A stretch of 64,000 bases of DNA from Toxorhynchites rutilus septentrionalis (Eukaryota > Arthropoda > Insecta > Diptera > Culicidae), in the NCBI RefSeq assembly GCF_029784135.1, contig NC_073745.1:42302420-42366419 (forward strand), written 5' to 3'. Below the pieces are notes generated by a model. That model was not told the DNA's origin. It made no database searches and saw nothing but the letters and a program-made list of their open reading frames with translations. This document shows, one piece after another, positions 10,341-22,456 of this stretch (position 1 is the first letter of the stretch; the number at the start of each line of letters is the position of its first letter). The translations under genes were made by a program, and so were the position numbers.

Positions 10341-13300
10341 TGTAATATTTGTAATAAGTAAATGTAAATAAAAAAAATAATGTTTTACTAGCAATGCATA
10401 AATATGTAAATTCTAGCGTTTGACATGTTCTGCACACGTTTCTAAACAGAAATACATGACGTGCTGATAATTGTATAGGTTATTCATATAACTTTTTTCT
10501 TTTCTTTTTTTTTCTTTTTTAAAAACATGTTTTTGAGAAAAATTATCTAAATGTTCAATTTTTTTTTCAATGAAACAAAAAAAAATTTTTTTTCTAGAAA
10601 CGTTTTTGGGAGAAATGAATTTTAATTTTGAAAATATTTATTTTCAGTGTCTTTTTATTAATTTTTTTGGTTTTTTTCAAATTAAAACTATAACGCTATC
10701 TTAACTTTAAACAAAATTAGAATAAGTTGTAATTTTTTCAAAGAAAACATGAAAAAGTTATTGTTAGAAAAATTTTTCCCAGTAAAAGTGCTCGTCTTCG
10801 GCTGTATCGATGACTTGTGGGCTATTTATACATATTCTTTTGTGAATTAAAAAAAAAAAGTTTTTGAAAATAAAAATTTATTTGAAATTAAAATTTAAAC
10901 GTTTTTCCACATTTCATTCTTCGACCAAAATTTTAAGTCTCATAGTTTTTGAGTTGGAAATATGTGGAGAAAATTAGGATACAAACATTGACCCTTTCCA
11001 AAAAGTGTTTTTTTAAGACTTCAATTATACCAAGCTCAAATGACCAACAGGAAACAGGAGTCATTAAAACGTAAGGCATTATACAAGAAACATTCATTTG
11101 TAACTAAATCCTATTTTTATTAAAGGAAAATTTAATCAACCGAACGAACACAGTGGTGATTTGCTTTTCGTAAATCGTACTCCAGGTGACGAGTCCAACA
11201 ACGATAACATTTGACTATTCCTATTCTTCTGTCCACCTATTCAGCCTCCTTTAGATCATATACCTCCTTCTCGTAGAAAAAAATATTTGATCTTCATTTT
11301 GTACACGTTATCATGTTATTTTTTTTCACTCTGAACGTAAAAAAATTAGATAAGGTAAAATTTCTCGCAAAATATCTCGAAACCGTCGCCGTCGCCTCAA
11401 TACCTCCAACACATCGTTAGATGTGATTTATTCTTTAGTCCTCCAAAAGACGAAAGCACTTTTGTAAATTGCTGAGAACGCAATATTTCCCTATTTATGA
11501 ATGTTTGTCTTTTTTTCTAGGTTGTCCCCTTATCCTCTCCCCTCACCAAACCCTCGCCAAGGACACCAAGCAGAGCTCACAAATTATAATTTAATGACAG
11601 CGCGCCGTCAGCGCTCATTTGCAACCAAGGGGGGCGCCCACGAAGCCATTGATATGACGCACGTGACGCCACGGAAGCTCCCTGTGTGGAGGAACCGCCG
11701 GTCGGGATTCCGGGATTCGGGAGTGTGACTGCTGCTTGCAAAATCAAAATCTACTTTCACCCGAATAGCTGATGCAGCTAAGAACGTATTGAACTGGAAG
11801 AAATGTTTCACTAATGTGAAACACCATAGGCGCCATTCGCCGAGATCGGCGGCCACAATGGGCGTTTTATTTCGGGAAAACAAATGCTGGAGCGCGAGTT
11901 GAGATGACGTTACATTAGAGATTGGTTCAAAGCGGAAACGCCGCTCGTCGGTAGTGGCCGTGAGGGTCGCTCCGCTCGAGAGGATTCAAATTTATGAGTT
12001 GTTGAGAGCAAACGATATGGCGCAAATGGAAACAAAACCGTTCGTTTATGTTAACGTGTCGGAGTGTGGCGAATTTTGTACACTCCACACACAATAGTCA
12101 CTCATATCTAGTTCCCTGGGCCTGGCGGTGGACGAATGGGTCGGACCGGCGGGTGGCAGGAGCAGCCGCATTCACACAATAAGGACATTATGCTGTCGCA
12201 CATATCGGGTCGGGGAAAAAGCGCTACGCTTTCGTTCACTCGGCAAGACGAAACAGCGGGACGATTTATGCTGTATTATTTATGACGTTAAGTAGAACAC
12301 AGCATTCGCTTGCTCGCAAATATCGCAAAGACGACGACAGTCGTCGCATTCATAAATGTGTAAGAAGAGAGAGATTCGATTTATTGCTCTTTGTTGGGGG
12401 GAAAATTTAGTGCTGCACAATGCTTTTCGGCTCAGTGCTGCGCTGTGAAGGACACCCACACACACGCACACGTAATACCACTCCAAAGCGAAGGACATCC
12501 GGCGGGAACGACAGGTTGGCGGAATGTGAATATAAATATAGAACTTTCTCCCCCCGCAAAGACGGATTATACTTGCTGATGTGGACTGTGCTACCTGTCG
12601 GTTATTGTGTTATAAGAAACTCTAAATCAGTCGATGAACTGGAAAATACTAGTTGATTTATTGCTTTTCGGCTCCGCTGGTGGATTCGTGCTTTATGGCC
12701 AAGCCCGGAACGTCAGCTGCTGTCTTCGAAGCGATGAAATAAATTGGCATTCGCCGAACGCAAAGATATTAATATTTGTTTTTGTGTCTTTCTCATCCTT
12801 CAATCAGGAACGCACGCGTATTTGCCTTTCAGTAAACGCCTATAGACTGTTCTATCACCGAATCCATCACCTGCCGTGTATAGTTTACCTAGCTAATATC
12901 AGATATTGGGCACGAGCAAACCACTCTACCGTTGCGCGTTCGCGCCCTTAGGGGACCACAAAGTCGGCTCACGTTCCTGTGACGCATCGCAAACAACCAC
13001 AACCGGTGTCGGGGCTTTGATTGGTAATAACTCGCTTGCCCTGTGGTCGCCACCTCCACCAGGCCAGACTTATGCGGTTGTAATTAAATGCAACAGACAA
13101 TTAATTAAGATGCAAACTTCAAGAAACGTGACAAGTCGCCGCCGCGCCTTCTTTACAGGTGGCGTTTAAAGTTCGAAAAGGACCGTTGCGCTCTCATCTT
13201 GGCTGGTTTCGGAGCAACAGTTCGTTTCTTGGTTTTGAGACGAAAAAGCACGGCGAAATTTTTTGAACCCAGAAAAAAAATCCGTCCAAGCCCTCCATCA

Positions 13301-13700
13301 GCCAACACCGGCTTAAGCCGATAATTGCATTACTCACAACTGCATTAGCAAGTACGCTATGAAGTATTGTCGGTTTATTTATATACACACAGGCTACAGA
13401 CGGGGTAAACAAAATTTCATATTGACTTTTCACGGTCCAGCGAACAGAACGCCTCGGAATGACTTGAAAGAACATCAAAGTTCTTCGTGCGAGGTGAGGG
13501 CACACCTTTGATTGTTCGTCATCGCGCTTCGAAGTGACACATGCAAGTTGGTTGTTTATTTATAAACAAGATAACCTTAGTAAGCAAATATCACTCCGAG
13601 GGCGAGATAGAGAACAACAATTTTAACAGTCTTTATACGTAGGAATATGCGCGATCGAAGATGATCATAATTGCGATTTATTTTCATATCATAATGGGTT
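10341..13700. other. No gene recognised; AT-rich then GC-richer spacer
   Basis: 10490-11480 is A/T homopolymer-rich. 11500-13550 has higher GC and more balanced composition, does not recur elsewhere in the window and may be single-copy, but short open frames there show no recognisable domain. A non-coding or regulatory role is possible and unproven. Confidence 0.4.
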
Positions 13701-13754
13701 GACCAGATGATCGATTAGAAAGATTCAAAATGTAAGGAATTAGCAGTGCCGTAG

Positions 13755-14075
13755 TTTTAACGTACGACTACGTCTTTGATTTCCATATAGGGAGGTCACT
13801 CTACGAAATTAAAAATGAGGCATGTAACGATTCATTATGGGATTTCAAACGCATATTACAAAAAAATCATTATTGCGCTATATGTTATGTTGTATACCAT
13901 TGGACAGTGAGTATAGTAAAAAAGTAAACAATTTGACAATTAAAATAGGTATGTTATTTCGATTTTACTAAAAATTCGTTTTCCCCCACAACGCAACGAA
14001 TAATCTTTTTGCCTACGATTCGGACGTTAGGTTACAATGTGGGTGAATGCGTATTATGATTTACTAGCTGACCCG
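13755..14075 (+). repeat. Dispersed histone-associated repeat family, copy 2a
   Basis: It begins with TTTTAACGTACGACTACGTC and continues with TTGATTTCCATATAGGGAGG and GTCACTCTACG. The same series appears at 19457-19610 and, reverse complemented, at 63430-63570. The later part (GACAATTAAAATAGGTATG, then a GGACGTTAGGTTACAATG-like block) also matches 22690-22800. Confidence 0.7.
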
Positions 14076-14261
14076 GCAAACGTTGTTCTGCCATATGAAT
14101 TATTTCTAGTGAATATTTTGGCTGTTCAATAATATATAACTAATGTATTCAAGCGCGTTTAAATGTTTGAACGATCTAAAAAATTAATCGATTGTGATCG
14201 TTGAAGGATAGATTCCACGTGGATATCGAGCAGATACGTGAAGGTTCGGCCATGTATTGCG

Positions 14262-14304
14262 TTGGAGCCAGGTCCGGACTATACGGTGGATGCAATATTT
14301 TTTT
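14262..14304 (+). repeat. Short mariner transposase snippet
   Basis: GGTCCGGACTATACGG is shared with the mariner at 28466-28481, followed by similar TGGATGCAA/CGGATTCAA sequence. It is a tiny fragment (about 40 bp) of a mariner transposase region. It could also be a chance match, but 16 identical bases make that unlikely. Confidence 0.45.
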
Positions 14305-14949
14305 TATTTCAATTTCAATATGTTAAATATAAAGTAAAAAAAGTAATATATTTTTTTTGTAGAATGTAAAAATAAAATAAAGAAAATCAATATTAATTTC
14401 ATTAAATTGATATCCAGTTGATGGAAAATACGCGCAGCCATTTTAAATATGGACGCCTTGTACATTTTCCATCTGCCATGCAAGGTGATATAAAATTTAG
14501 ATCACCACGTATGCAATGAACCATGTTTGTGGTAACAATATCTAACAGTCACCCATATTCCGGAATCCGATTGCTTTGAATCTCGATCGGATCTTACGAT
14601 TCGTCTTCTGTATTCTGAAATTCAATCGACTTTCATTCATTCGTGCTATGAAATGTGGCAGTCTTGCCGTGGCCCAAAATAAACATCAAAATAATTAATC
14701 CGTATTCGTGAAGCAATTTAATCTCTATCAGATTAGCAGACACGAAAGCAATTCTAAATTGCTAAAATTCGAATGAAAATCATTACTCGATGTTGTTTAA
14801 ATACTTGGAAGACAGTCCTAACCTAACGTTTCTTTTATAAATCTTTTTGCATTTCCGCCTAAACTTTATCCATAATATGAAATCATTATCAGAGAAAACT
14901 TGTGAATGCGTCTTCCTGTTACACAGAAGACATACTAGAGACTATCTTC

Positions 14950-15415
14950 ATTTTTTTGACGTAGGATTACGTCTTTCGGGAACATATTGGGGTACAAATT
15001 GAAAATCGAAAATCGAGTACATCGAGAAAATTGTCCAATTTCAAACGCTTTTTGCTCAATCATTTCATGATGTATTAATGAGATTTTCACGTCAATCGAT
15101 TTCGGCACTCCATAACAATTTTTTATATTGAAGTAAATAATATTTGTCATGTAACTAACTATCGAACAATTGAAAAATCTCAACTCCTATCCTAACGGAA
15201 ATAACCACTTCTGATTGGTCGAAATTGACGACACATGCGGCGGGTCCCTAACAGAGACATCAAAACCAAGCTGCCTGGAGGAAATCGACATGAAAATAGG
15301 GGGAGCTTTTGTTTCTACCGAAATGTATTCCCTAACAGAGACATCTAAACCAAGCTGCCTGAGGAAATCGGCATTGCAAATATATGCAAGTCGGGGGCAT
15401 TTTTATATTGGAAAA
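14950..15415 (+). repeat. Dispersed histone-associated repeat family, copy 2b with tandem units
   Basis: TTTTTTTGACGTAGGATTACGTC starts the copy. Two units of the ~95-bp tandem repeat follow at about 15240-15410 (CCCTAACAGAGACATCAAAACC-like starts at 15246 and 15340). Intermediate blocks are shortened compared with 3660-4400. Confidence 0.65.
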
Positions 15416-15459
15416 TTGAAACAAGGGAGCATGATGTGATTTACGATTAATCACAAACT

Positions 15460-15479
15460 GCACAGATCGCTATCTGTGC
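15460..15479. other. Perfect 8-bp stem hairpin
   Basis: GCACAGAT-CGCT-ATCTGTGC is a perfect inverted repeat with a 4-base loop. It lies within a wider weak dyad (ACGATTAATC ... CTATTAATC). No function is apparent. Confidence 0.5.
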
Positions 15480-15884
15480 AAACTGCGACTAACTATTAAT
15501 CCTCACCCATCATAACCAAATGATTTTCTCTTGGTAACTCTGAGTTGACCAAAGCATTGCTAGACTGAAACTAGTTCGAATAATTGAGTTACTCTCCTTC
15601 CTCGTTTTGTTTACAACTCCTAACAAGAATTTGCTCCATGGGAATGAGTGTCTCTTTGACGTACGCTTTACGATTCTCGCTCTCTCGTCCGGGCGTTCAA
15701 TTTTCCTTTCCGAGTGCGTTTACTTCGATGAAACTGGGTAAAATAAAAAATGCGCTACAGCAGATAGGACGACTTTATTGTTTAATGTTTCACAGAGGAT
15801 TTCTCAGATGGTGTTTAAATTAATCTACAAGAGACTGCAAACAATAATCTCCCTCAAATCACTAATTTTATGAGTTAATGTAAA

Positions 15885-16053
15885 TACGTTATTGGCCAAG
15901 GCTATTACGACATCGAACACGTGGTCTTGCGAGATATATTTTTCCGCCAGCCCCAATACAGACCTCTTTTTTCGGGCCCGAGTAAACTGGTGGCTAGAAA
16001 AGACCAAGATTACCTTGAATTAATCAAAAAACATAAATTAGCGCAAATATGTC
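15885..16053 (+). pseudogene. LINE C-terminal fragment related to 9634-10340
   Basis: The plus-strand frame contains GQGYYDIEHVV, matching the GQGYHDIEHVV block of the RNase-H-bearing LINE at 9.6 kb. A diverged tail (LVARKDQDYLELI) follows in the same relative place. It is short, without a start or any catalytic region, so it is a relic. Confidence 0.6.
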
Positions 16054-16060
16054 AACATGT

Positions 16061-16620
16061 GTTTTTTTTTGTGTAAGCACGTAAATATTTGCTCATAAAA
16101 TTTTTTGGATTGTGGAACTCTACATAATTTGTATGCAGATAGTCTATCCACAGTTTGTGGGGGGAATACTCATACAACTCAAATGGATAATGATTCTCTG
16201 CTATCACAAAGCTGAGAAATTTTTTGACGTTTTGTTTTACTATTGATTCATTCAAAAAAAAAATTTTTAAATGTTTTCTTATCCTGGGACTGGCTCACCA
16301 TATTGCACTGCTACTAAAATCGTAGGCTAACTTCAAGGATATTTTTTCTTCATTTTCGGCGAATAATCAATAGAGTGCCGTGTTATGAAACATCAGAATA
16401 ATAGCAAAAACAATATTACGATCATACGGTGTTGGACAGGTTATTCCAGACTACATTGGAATATATTCCATCTGATCATCTTTAGAAAGGTTAATGACCT
16501 TCGAAGGATAAATTTATCTTGGGCACATTGAATTGATGTTCATGACTTCCAGTCGGATGTTTATCAGCTCTGATAATAATTGTGTGGTCCTCACAAAGCA
16601 TATATTCCAATGCCGTCAGT
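16061..16620. other. No feature recognised
   Basis: AT-rich spacer before the Mutator-like element; I see no homology or RNA gene. Confidence 0.4.
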
Positions 16621-16632
16621 TCATTCTTCGCG

Positions 16633-17175
16633 GTGACCGGAATAAATCGCCACAGTAAACAACTGCAACAGAAACAACCGCTTAGAAAAAGTGTAGTAGG
16701 CTAGAAATATTTGGCGCGGGAAAAACATCATGTGCCTCACATTTCTATTATAAATTTATTCTCTTGTTCTCGTTTTTCGAAATTTATTCTGAGGACAATG
16801 TAATGGGGACGAAGTCCCCATTTGGCGAGGATAAGGAATCGAGGCGGCCCATGCCGCCAAGATGACGCAATCCGAGTCCACCGCCGACCCGCCGTCGGAA
16901 GCGGCGGTGTCTCGCACGCAAACCTGGGATCCACTGATTGCCCGGTTAGTTTGAAACATAGGATACGATCCTTTAGCAATGTCCGACCGAGCTCTAGCGA
17001 GCGTCGGACGGTATACGTCTGCCCGGGGCGTTACGTTTGCCTGGGGCGATACGTTTGCCCGGTTAATTCTTGTTTTGAAATACAATACCGCGCCACAATA
17101 TTTATAGCCTACTACACATTTTATAAGCGGTGGTTTCTGTTGCAGTCGTTTTCTGTGGCGATTTATTCCGGGAAC
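16633..17175. mobile_element. Mutator-like non-autonomous element with ~86-bp TIRs
   Basis: The left end (GGTGACCGGAATAAATCG ...) and the reverse-complemented right end (GGTTCCCGGAATAAATCG ...) match over roughly 86 bp with a handful of differences, up to the GGCGCGG block. The element is flanked by a 10-bp direct repeat CATTCTTCGC (16623-16632 and 17176-17185). Long inverted repeats with a 9-11-bp duplication are the signature of Mutator-like elements. The 543-bp body has no transposase. Its right-central part (16930-17067) is shared, inverted, with 26340-26455. The superfamily call is by structure only. Confidence 0.7.
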
Positions 17176-17185
17176 CATTCTTCGC

Positions 17186-18580
17186 ATACCGTTTGATGAT
17201 AAGGTAGGATGTTGATAATCATTTGCTGCGATACCTATTGTTCCAACAGTATTCATTCGACAACGTGAAGACAGAATACCTGAAATTAACCGATTCAACC
17301 ATGCAAATCTGCAGTATGTACACTCGAGAGATGCAACAAATTTGAAGGGATATAAAAAAACATTAGTCGTTCGATAAATCTACTGCCACATATGTCGGAA
17401 GTCCACGATATATGAATAACATACGTCCATACTATATAATTACATTTATTCGCAACGAAGAACGTAACCACACATAATTGAATTAACCAAATATGTGATC
17501 CGTTTTATCTACAAGATAAAAAAGGGTCTGAAATGCAATCGAATCCAAAAGGTGTTTCGTGAAGTCACTAATTAAATTACTATTTGAAAAATTATTTGGA
17601 GAGAAATGTGAATGTTCAGAATTATTGGTATCTAAAAAACGATTTTAGGCGGGATGAGATTCGCCCAAATCTGCTGGTAATAAAATTAATCAATTGCATC
17701 CATTCTCCGTCTGCTGTTTATCGGGCGGGAGACGACAGCAAAATAAAATCGACACGCCACTCACTGCGGTCAGTGCAATAGAGAATTAAAAATCCCTCGA
17801 TGAGTGTCGTAAGATTTCAGTTGATCGTCTGTTGTACACTTTACGATCAAGAACTCATCATCCGCTCAATGGAATGGGATTAACCGTTTGTGGCTTGCAC
17901 TCACGATAAAACTTGAGTAGTAGAAGTAATGCTTCGAGAGTGCAAGCAGTAGGGATTCCGCTTTCATATTGCTTTTTTGAGATCTTGGTAGCTCACCGTT
18001 CCAAGTATTCTCTCTGTGTACATATGAAGAATAAAAGAGCATCCTGCTGGGGGTGATTCAAAAACATCCGACTAGAGGGATATACTTATTCATTGATCGT
18101 TGAATGTGATTTTTTTTCCATCCCTGGAGGTGAGTGATACGATAAATTCTAGCAAATAAAATTTTAATTTGGGACTTGAATGTTGGTTGCTTCGTGAAAT
18201 TTCATATCAATGATCGATCGTTCATTGTGAAAAATTCAGCACAAGTGTGAGTATGATGTATGGTAGCAGCTGTGTTGAAAATGACTTGATATATGAAACG
18301 ATTTATTTCAATTTTAATAAATAAAAACCAAGGTTTGTTCCCGCTCGCGAACGGGTCGTTAGGTTTAATCTTGTTGTGTTCATTTTCACCCAAGGAAAGT
18401 TAATACGGCAGAAAAATTAGAAAAGTGAAGATATATTAGAAAAAGTGATTTTCCATATGCTCTACATATAGTATTAATTGTTGTTGTCCAATTAAAATTC
18501 GGATTGGGTTGAATAAACACCCAGAAAGTAAAAAAAATATAAAATAAAATTACCTTTTCCATTCAAATAAGTTTTCTCTA
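17186..18580. other. No feature recognised
   Basis: Mixed-composition spacer with short frames only; nothing supports a gene or repeat family here. Confidence 0.4.
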
Positions 18581-18837
18581 TATCAAAGAAAAATTGATAA
18601 TTGTGTTCGGTATTATCTTATATTACATTGGTGAGTTTTTTTTATTTATTTCATCCATACATAACACAGGAGCCATCTCGTCTAGGATCACAAAGGGCAG
18701 TTTTCATCATATCTCGATCCACTTCGGTATCTTTTATCTGATACGCACCATCCTACGACTGTTTACCATCCTTGTGTCATCATCACTGGGTAAACACTGG
18801 TGGACTGAACGAACCATACCCAACAACCAAACAAAAC

Positions 18838-18874
18838 GGCCCTTTTCAGGGCCACCAAATCATTATCAAAGAGT
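18838..18874 (+). promoter_or_regulatory. Histone mRNA 3'-end stem-loop and downstream element
   Basis: GGCCCTTTTCAGGGCC is a perfect 6-bp stem with the TTTC loop, followed by ACCA. This matches the consensus for replication-dependent histone 3' ends bound by SLBP. A CAAAGAG purine-rich motif about 15 bases downstream resembles the U7 snRNA target. I could not identify which histone gene, if any, it terminated: the 180 bases upstream have no clear histone frame. It is probably a relic of a histone unit related to the H2A remnants at 20.1 and 22.0 kb. Confidence 0.75.
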
Positions 18875-19456
18875 TTTACGATGTAATTCTTCAAACATAT
18901 GCAAAATCAACAGATAGCCTAACGGAATCCTACGTCAACTATGCGGTCGTGTCTCGGACACGACCCTCCTGTGACTTTTTCCATAGAGTCCTTAGTGGAT
19001 CACACCATTGAGAGAGATGACGAATCCTTCGGCTGAAGGAGGACTGGATTTTGATAGCTCAGGAATGTGGATATTCACTGCAATTCGGTCTTATGGAAGC
19101 CCAAACCGTTTGGATGTGGCTTGTTGGAGAACTCAACACTTGGTCTACTATCTAAACACAAACTTGATTTATCGCGATGCTTCACGGTTACACTTTGAAA
19201 TTGGAATCGCGATCTATCACAACTGCAGGTTGAATATGGAATGTCGGATATGATATTGGTATTGATCGATTGATGCACATATTTGTTTGTATGTGTTTCA
19301 TGCTGTGGTATATGCTGATGTCTATCGTTGTGTTGTACACCACACATTGCATTCTGAATTGGAAGGAGTGATTTGGATGGGGATAAGGATCGGGATAGAA
19401 TAGGGGATCTATTGCATTTCACACTTGCTCAACATTAGCGCTGTTGGTCGCAAACA

Positions 19457-20130
19457 GTCCTTTTGACATAGGACTATGTCTTTGATTTCTATATAGGGGG
19501 GTCACTCTACGAAAAATGTAACAATTCAATAAGAGTTTTCAAATGCATATTACTCAAAATCGTTATTGCGACACATGTTGTGTTATGTACCATTAGACAG
19601 TAAATTTATCCAGTAATTTTTGACGTAGGACTGCGTCTAACCGGAAGATATAGGGGGTGAAATGGAAATCTAGGCACTGAACAAGTAGGAAAAAATGCAA
19701 GATTTGGAACGCTTATAACTCGAGCATTTCTCAATAGATCGCAAAGGTTCTTGCATCAATTAATAGGAAATATACCTACGCATCTATCATAACGAATATC
19801 ATTTCATTTTTCTTGAGTTAAATAATTGAATAATTGTGAAATATCAAGCATTGTCAAAATGCACTATGTGCCCATTTTTGATTGGTCCATTTTGTGCTCC
19901 TCAAATCGTACCGACCAAAACGGGCAACCAGAGCAGCAGTGAAATAGAATGAAGCACGATTGGAAAGGAAAAAGAAAAAAATGAACGAAACATTGGTCGC
20001 AGTCTCACACATGCGTAATTCTCGAGCCAGCCAGTCAGCTTAAAAATCCCCGCTCCGCTGCCGTAACGATCATTCTCATTCAAACCGTACACCACATCGG
20101 TTCGCATCACAACACATCAACAAACCAACC
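19457..20130 (+). repeat. Histone-associated repeat family, copy 3 (upstream part)
   Basis: It holds two palindrome-bearing starts (TTTTGACATAGGACTATGTC at 19461 and TTTTTGACGTAGGACTGCGTC at 19618). The second is followed by the GCTTATAACTCGAGCATTTC and TGCATCAATTAATAGGAAAT blocks seen at 3940-4020, then an ATTGGTCC box. Histone-like promoter and leader sequence (ACACCACATCGGTTCGCATC) follows, directly before the H2A-like ATG. Confidence 0.7.
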
Positions 20131-20139
20131 CAAGCAGCC

Positions 20140-20500
20140 ATGTCTGGACATGGTAAAGGAGGAAAAGTGAAGGGAAAGGCAAAATCCCGCTCGAACCGTG
20201 TTGATCTGGAGTTCCCCGCAAGGGTAGCTAGGCCGAGCGCGTTAGTACCAGTGCACCAGTCCACCTAGCAGGCGATATATAGTTTCGGCCGCCGAAGTGA
20301 TCGAGTTAGCTGGCAAAGCTGCTGGCGACGATAAGAAAACCCGCATTCGGAACAGAACACATTCGGTTCGGTAGACATCAAGACAACAGGCAGTTGCAGC
20401 GAGTGGCGAGTGGCAAACGCAATCGCAAAACGGCTTCAGGTAGCAGAAGAAAAAAGTTTGTTCTTTATACAAACTGCTTTGATGGCAAATCCAGAACAAG
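20140..20500 (+). pseudogene. Histone H2A pseudogene 1
   Basis: From the ATG the frame reads MSGHGKGGKVKGKAKSRSNR, the conserved H2A N-terminal tail (the canonical tail has Arg at position 4 where this has His), then diverged VDLEFP. About 24 bases encoding the next conserved residues are deleted, and the rest is frameshifted with stops. Nucleotide similarity to H2A continues through the acidic-patch region (GAGTTAGCTGGCAAAGCTGC) and the DNKKTR region. H2A normally pairs with H2B in the nucleosome; this copy cannot encode it. The leader upstream looks histone-like, so it probably arose from a genomic histone unit rather than from processed mRNA. Confidence 0.85.
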
Positions 20501-20526
20501 GCGGCATCGAGGGCATTCGAAATGAT

Positions 20527-20810
20527 TTTTGACGTGGGACTACGTCTAACCGGAATATATGGAGGGTAAAATGAAAATCTAAACACAGAACATGCAGGAA
20601 AAAATGAAAGATTTCGAATGCTTATAGCTCGAACATTTCGTACTGGATAGGAGAGATGTTTGCATCAATTGATAGGGAATATTTTTACGCATCTATCGCA
20701 ACTAACAAAATGTTGTTTTTCATTAGATAAATAATTGAATAACTGTAAAATATTAGGCGTTATCTAAACGCCCTAACTGCATCGTTTTGATTGGCCCAAT
20801 TTACGGTTTC
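20527..20810 (+). repeat. Histone-associated repeat family, second unit of copy 3
   Basis: TTTTTGACGTGGGACTACGTC restarts the series, followed by the same blocks as 19640-19890 (ATCTAAACACAGAACATGCAG, GCTTATAGCTCGAACATTTC). The histone segment is therefore sandwiched between two direct copies of this block. Confidence 0.7.
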
Positions 20811-21330
20811 CTTAACACAGCCATCAAAACCAAGCAGCCTTGAGGAAATCGGCATTGCAAATACATGAAAGTAGGGGGACTTTTGTTCTCATCGAAAAAT
20901 GTTCCCTAACACAGACTTTAAAACCAAGCAGCGAAATCGGCATTGCAAACACACGAAAGTAGGGGGAGCTTTTGTTCCCACCGAAATGTGTTCCCTAATA
21001 GAGATTTCTAAACCAAGGTGCCTGGAGAAATCGGTATTTCAAATTCATGCAAGCGGGGGTATTTTTGTTCCGACTGGAATGTGCTTCCCTAACACAGACT
21101 TCAAATCCATGGAGCGTGGGGAAATCGGCATTGCGAATTCATACAAATTGGGGGTATTTTTGTTCCGATTGAAATGTGTTTCCCTAACACAGACTTCAAA
21201 ACCGAGGTTTCTGGGGAAATCGGCTCTGCAAATAAATGCAAACTGCTTTACTTTTACTTTTGTCCTCGCTTGCCTTTGTGCAGAGTGGAATATGTCTGTC
21301 CTAACATGATCTTCTAAACTTAGGAACCTG
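20811..21330 (+). repeat. ~95-bp tandem repeat, about five units
   Basis: Units begin near 20811, 20903, 20992, 21087, 21182 and, shortened, 21297. Each has a CCCTAACACAGACTTCAAAA-like start, a GGGGAAATCGGCATTGCAAA-like middle and a GGGGGTATTTTTGTTCC-like end. The last unit is interrupted by a CTTTTACTTTTGTCCTCGC-like stretch that also follows the array at 4310-4340. One frame stays open over 136 codons (20899-21309), but unit lengths are not all multiples of three, so a coding role is doubtful. Confidence 0.8.
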
Positions 21331-21462
21331 GGAAAATCGTGCATCGACACTAGAAGCGAATGAACTTCCCAGTTTCAAGCAAATTCGAGATTCGAGAATA
21401 TGTACACTTTTGGGATGTAAACTTCAGAGGGAAATGTAAAATATAATAATCGTTTGATAATT

Positions 21463-21512
21463 TTTTTTTGTCTTTATTGGAAAGATTTTCAGCCTTAGGC
21501 TGGTTCATCAAA
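21463..21512 (-). mobile_element. 5'-truncated SINE tail with 12-bp target duplication
   Basis: In minus orientation it reads TGATGAACCAGCCTAAGGCTG, then an AATAAAGACA(A)n tail, as in the 3' ends of mosquito tRNA-related SINEs. It is flanked by CGTTTGATAATT at 21451-21462 and 21513-21524. The homologous site at 4494-4506 (CGTTTGACAATT) is uninterrupted, which shows the empty target. Confidence 0.8.
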
Positions 21513-21984
21513 CGTTTGATAATTCTTCCGTACATATATTTTGTTCTAGTCATCATACCAAACGTAAAAGGTCCGTCATTAAATTTACTTGTGACGAAGA
21601 ACAATCAATCACAATAAATGAATTGACTTTACATGGCATTTGTTCATTTTTTTCACTCACAGAGCAAATATATTGAACTCAATTGAATTTGGAAACTGTT
21701 CCATTCAATCAAGAATTTAGTCAATACAAACGAATGATTGCTAAGCTAAGGTAGTTCCACGTCAACCTTGCGGTTATATCATAGATATAACCCACCCATA
21801 TTTTTTTTCAATCGCTCCCTTTTAACGCTCATTCGTTCGTCTCGTTGGATTCGCCCCTCTGGCTGAGTCTGCCGATTTGTTTCTATCCTGTGAGTGTGTA
21901 CCGCTTGAGTATAAAACACGCGGACCCCAAAAAAATATCTTATTTTCTTTCAAACCGTAAACCCGTGTGGTTGTACGGCATCGG

Positions 21985-22400
21985 CATCGTGGACGTAACA
22001 AAGGAGGACAAGTTATGGGAAAGGCAAAGTCTCACTCGAACCGTGCAGGTCTCCAGTTCCCTGTTGGTCGCATTCACTGATTGCTCCGCAAGGGTAACTA
22101 GTCCGAAAGGATTGGTGCCGGAGCACCAGTATAACTAACAGCGATTATAGAGTTTCGGCCGTCGGAGTGCTCGAGTTGGCTTGCAAAGCTGCTCACGACA
22201 ATCAGAAAACCCGCATCAAGAACAGAGCAGCTTCGGTTCGTCGCTCATCAAGGCAACAATTAGTTTCAGTGAGCGGCAAAGTGTTCCTCCGGCACGTCGC
22301 ATTAAATGTAATTTACTGAACAACATGTCACAAGCTGGATGGGAAGAAATTTTCCAACTGTGAAAGCTGTGGCGAGTGGCAAACGCAATAGCTAAACAGG
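21985..22400 (+). pseudogene. Histone H2A pseudogene 2
   Basis: The frame contains [20 protein letters not shown], the conserved H2A tail and start of helix 1, then a stop where Arg is expected, then LLRKGN and another stop. Later nucleotides match the H2A core (GAGCACCAGTATAACTAACAG, GTGCTCGAGTTGGCTTGC, ATCAGAAAACCCGCATCA) but are frameshifted. The start codon is lost. It keeps a segment (FPVGRIH) that pseudogene 1 has lost, so the two decayed independently. A histone stem-loop at 22457 lies in the expected 3' position. Confidence 0.85.
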
Positions 22401-22456
22401 AAGGTTTAACCGAACAAGATGGGAATATCGAGTGATAACAAAAACACAACACCAAA

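Noticed and set aside
20899..21309. 136-codon open frame as a protein gene
   Set aside because: It is built from the ~95-bp tandem repeat, has no start context or homologue, and unit lengths vary by non-multiples of three.
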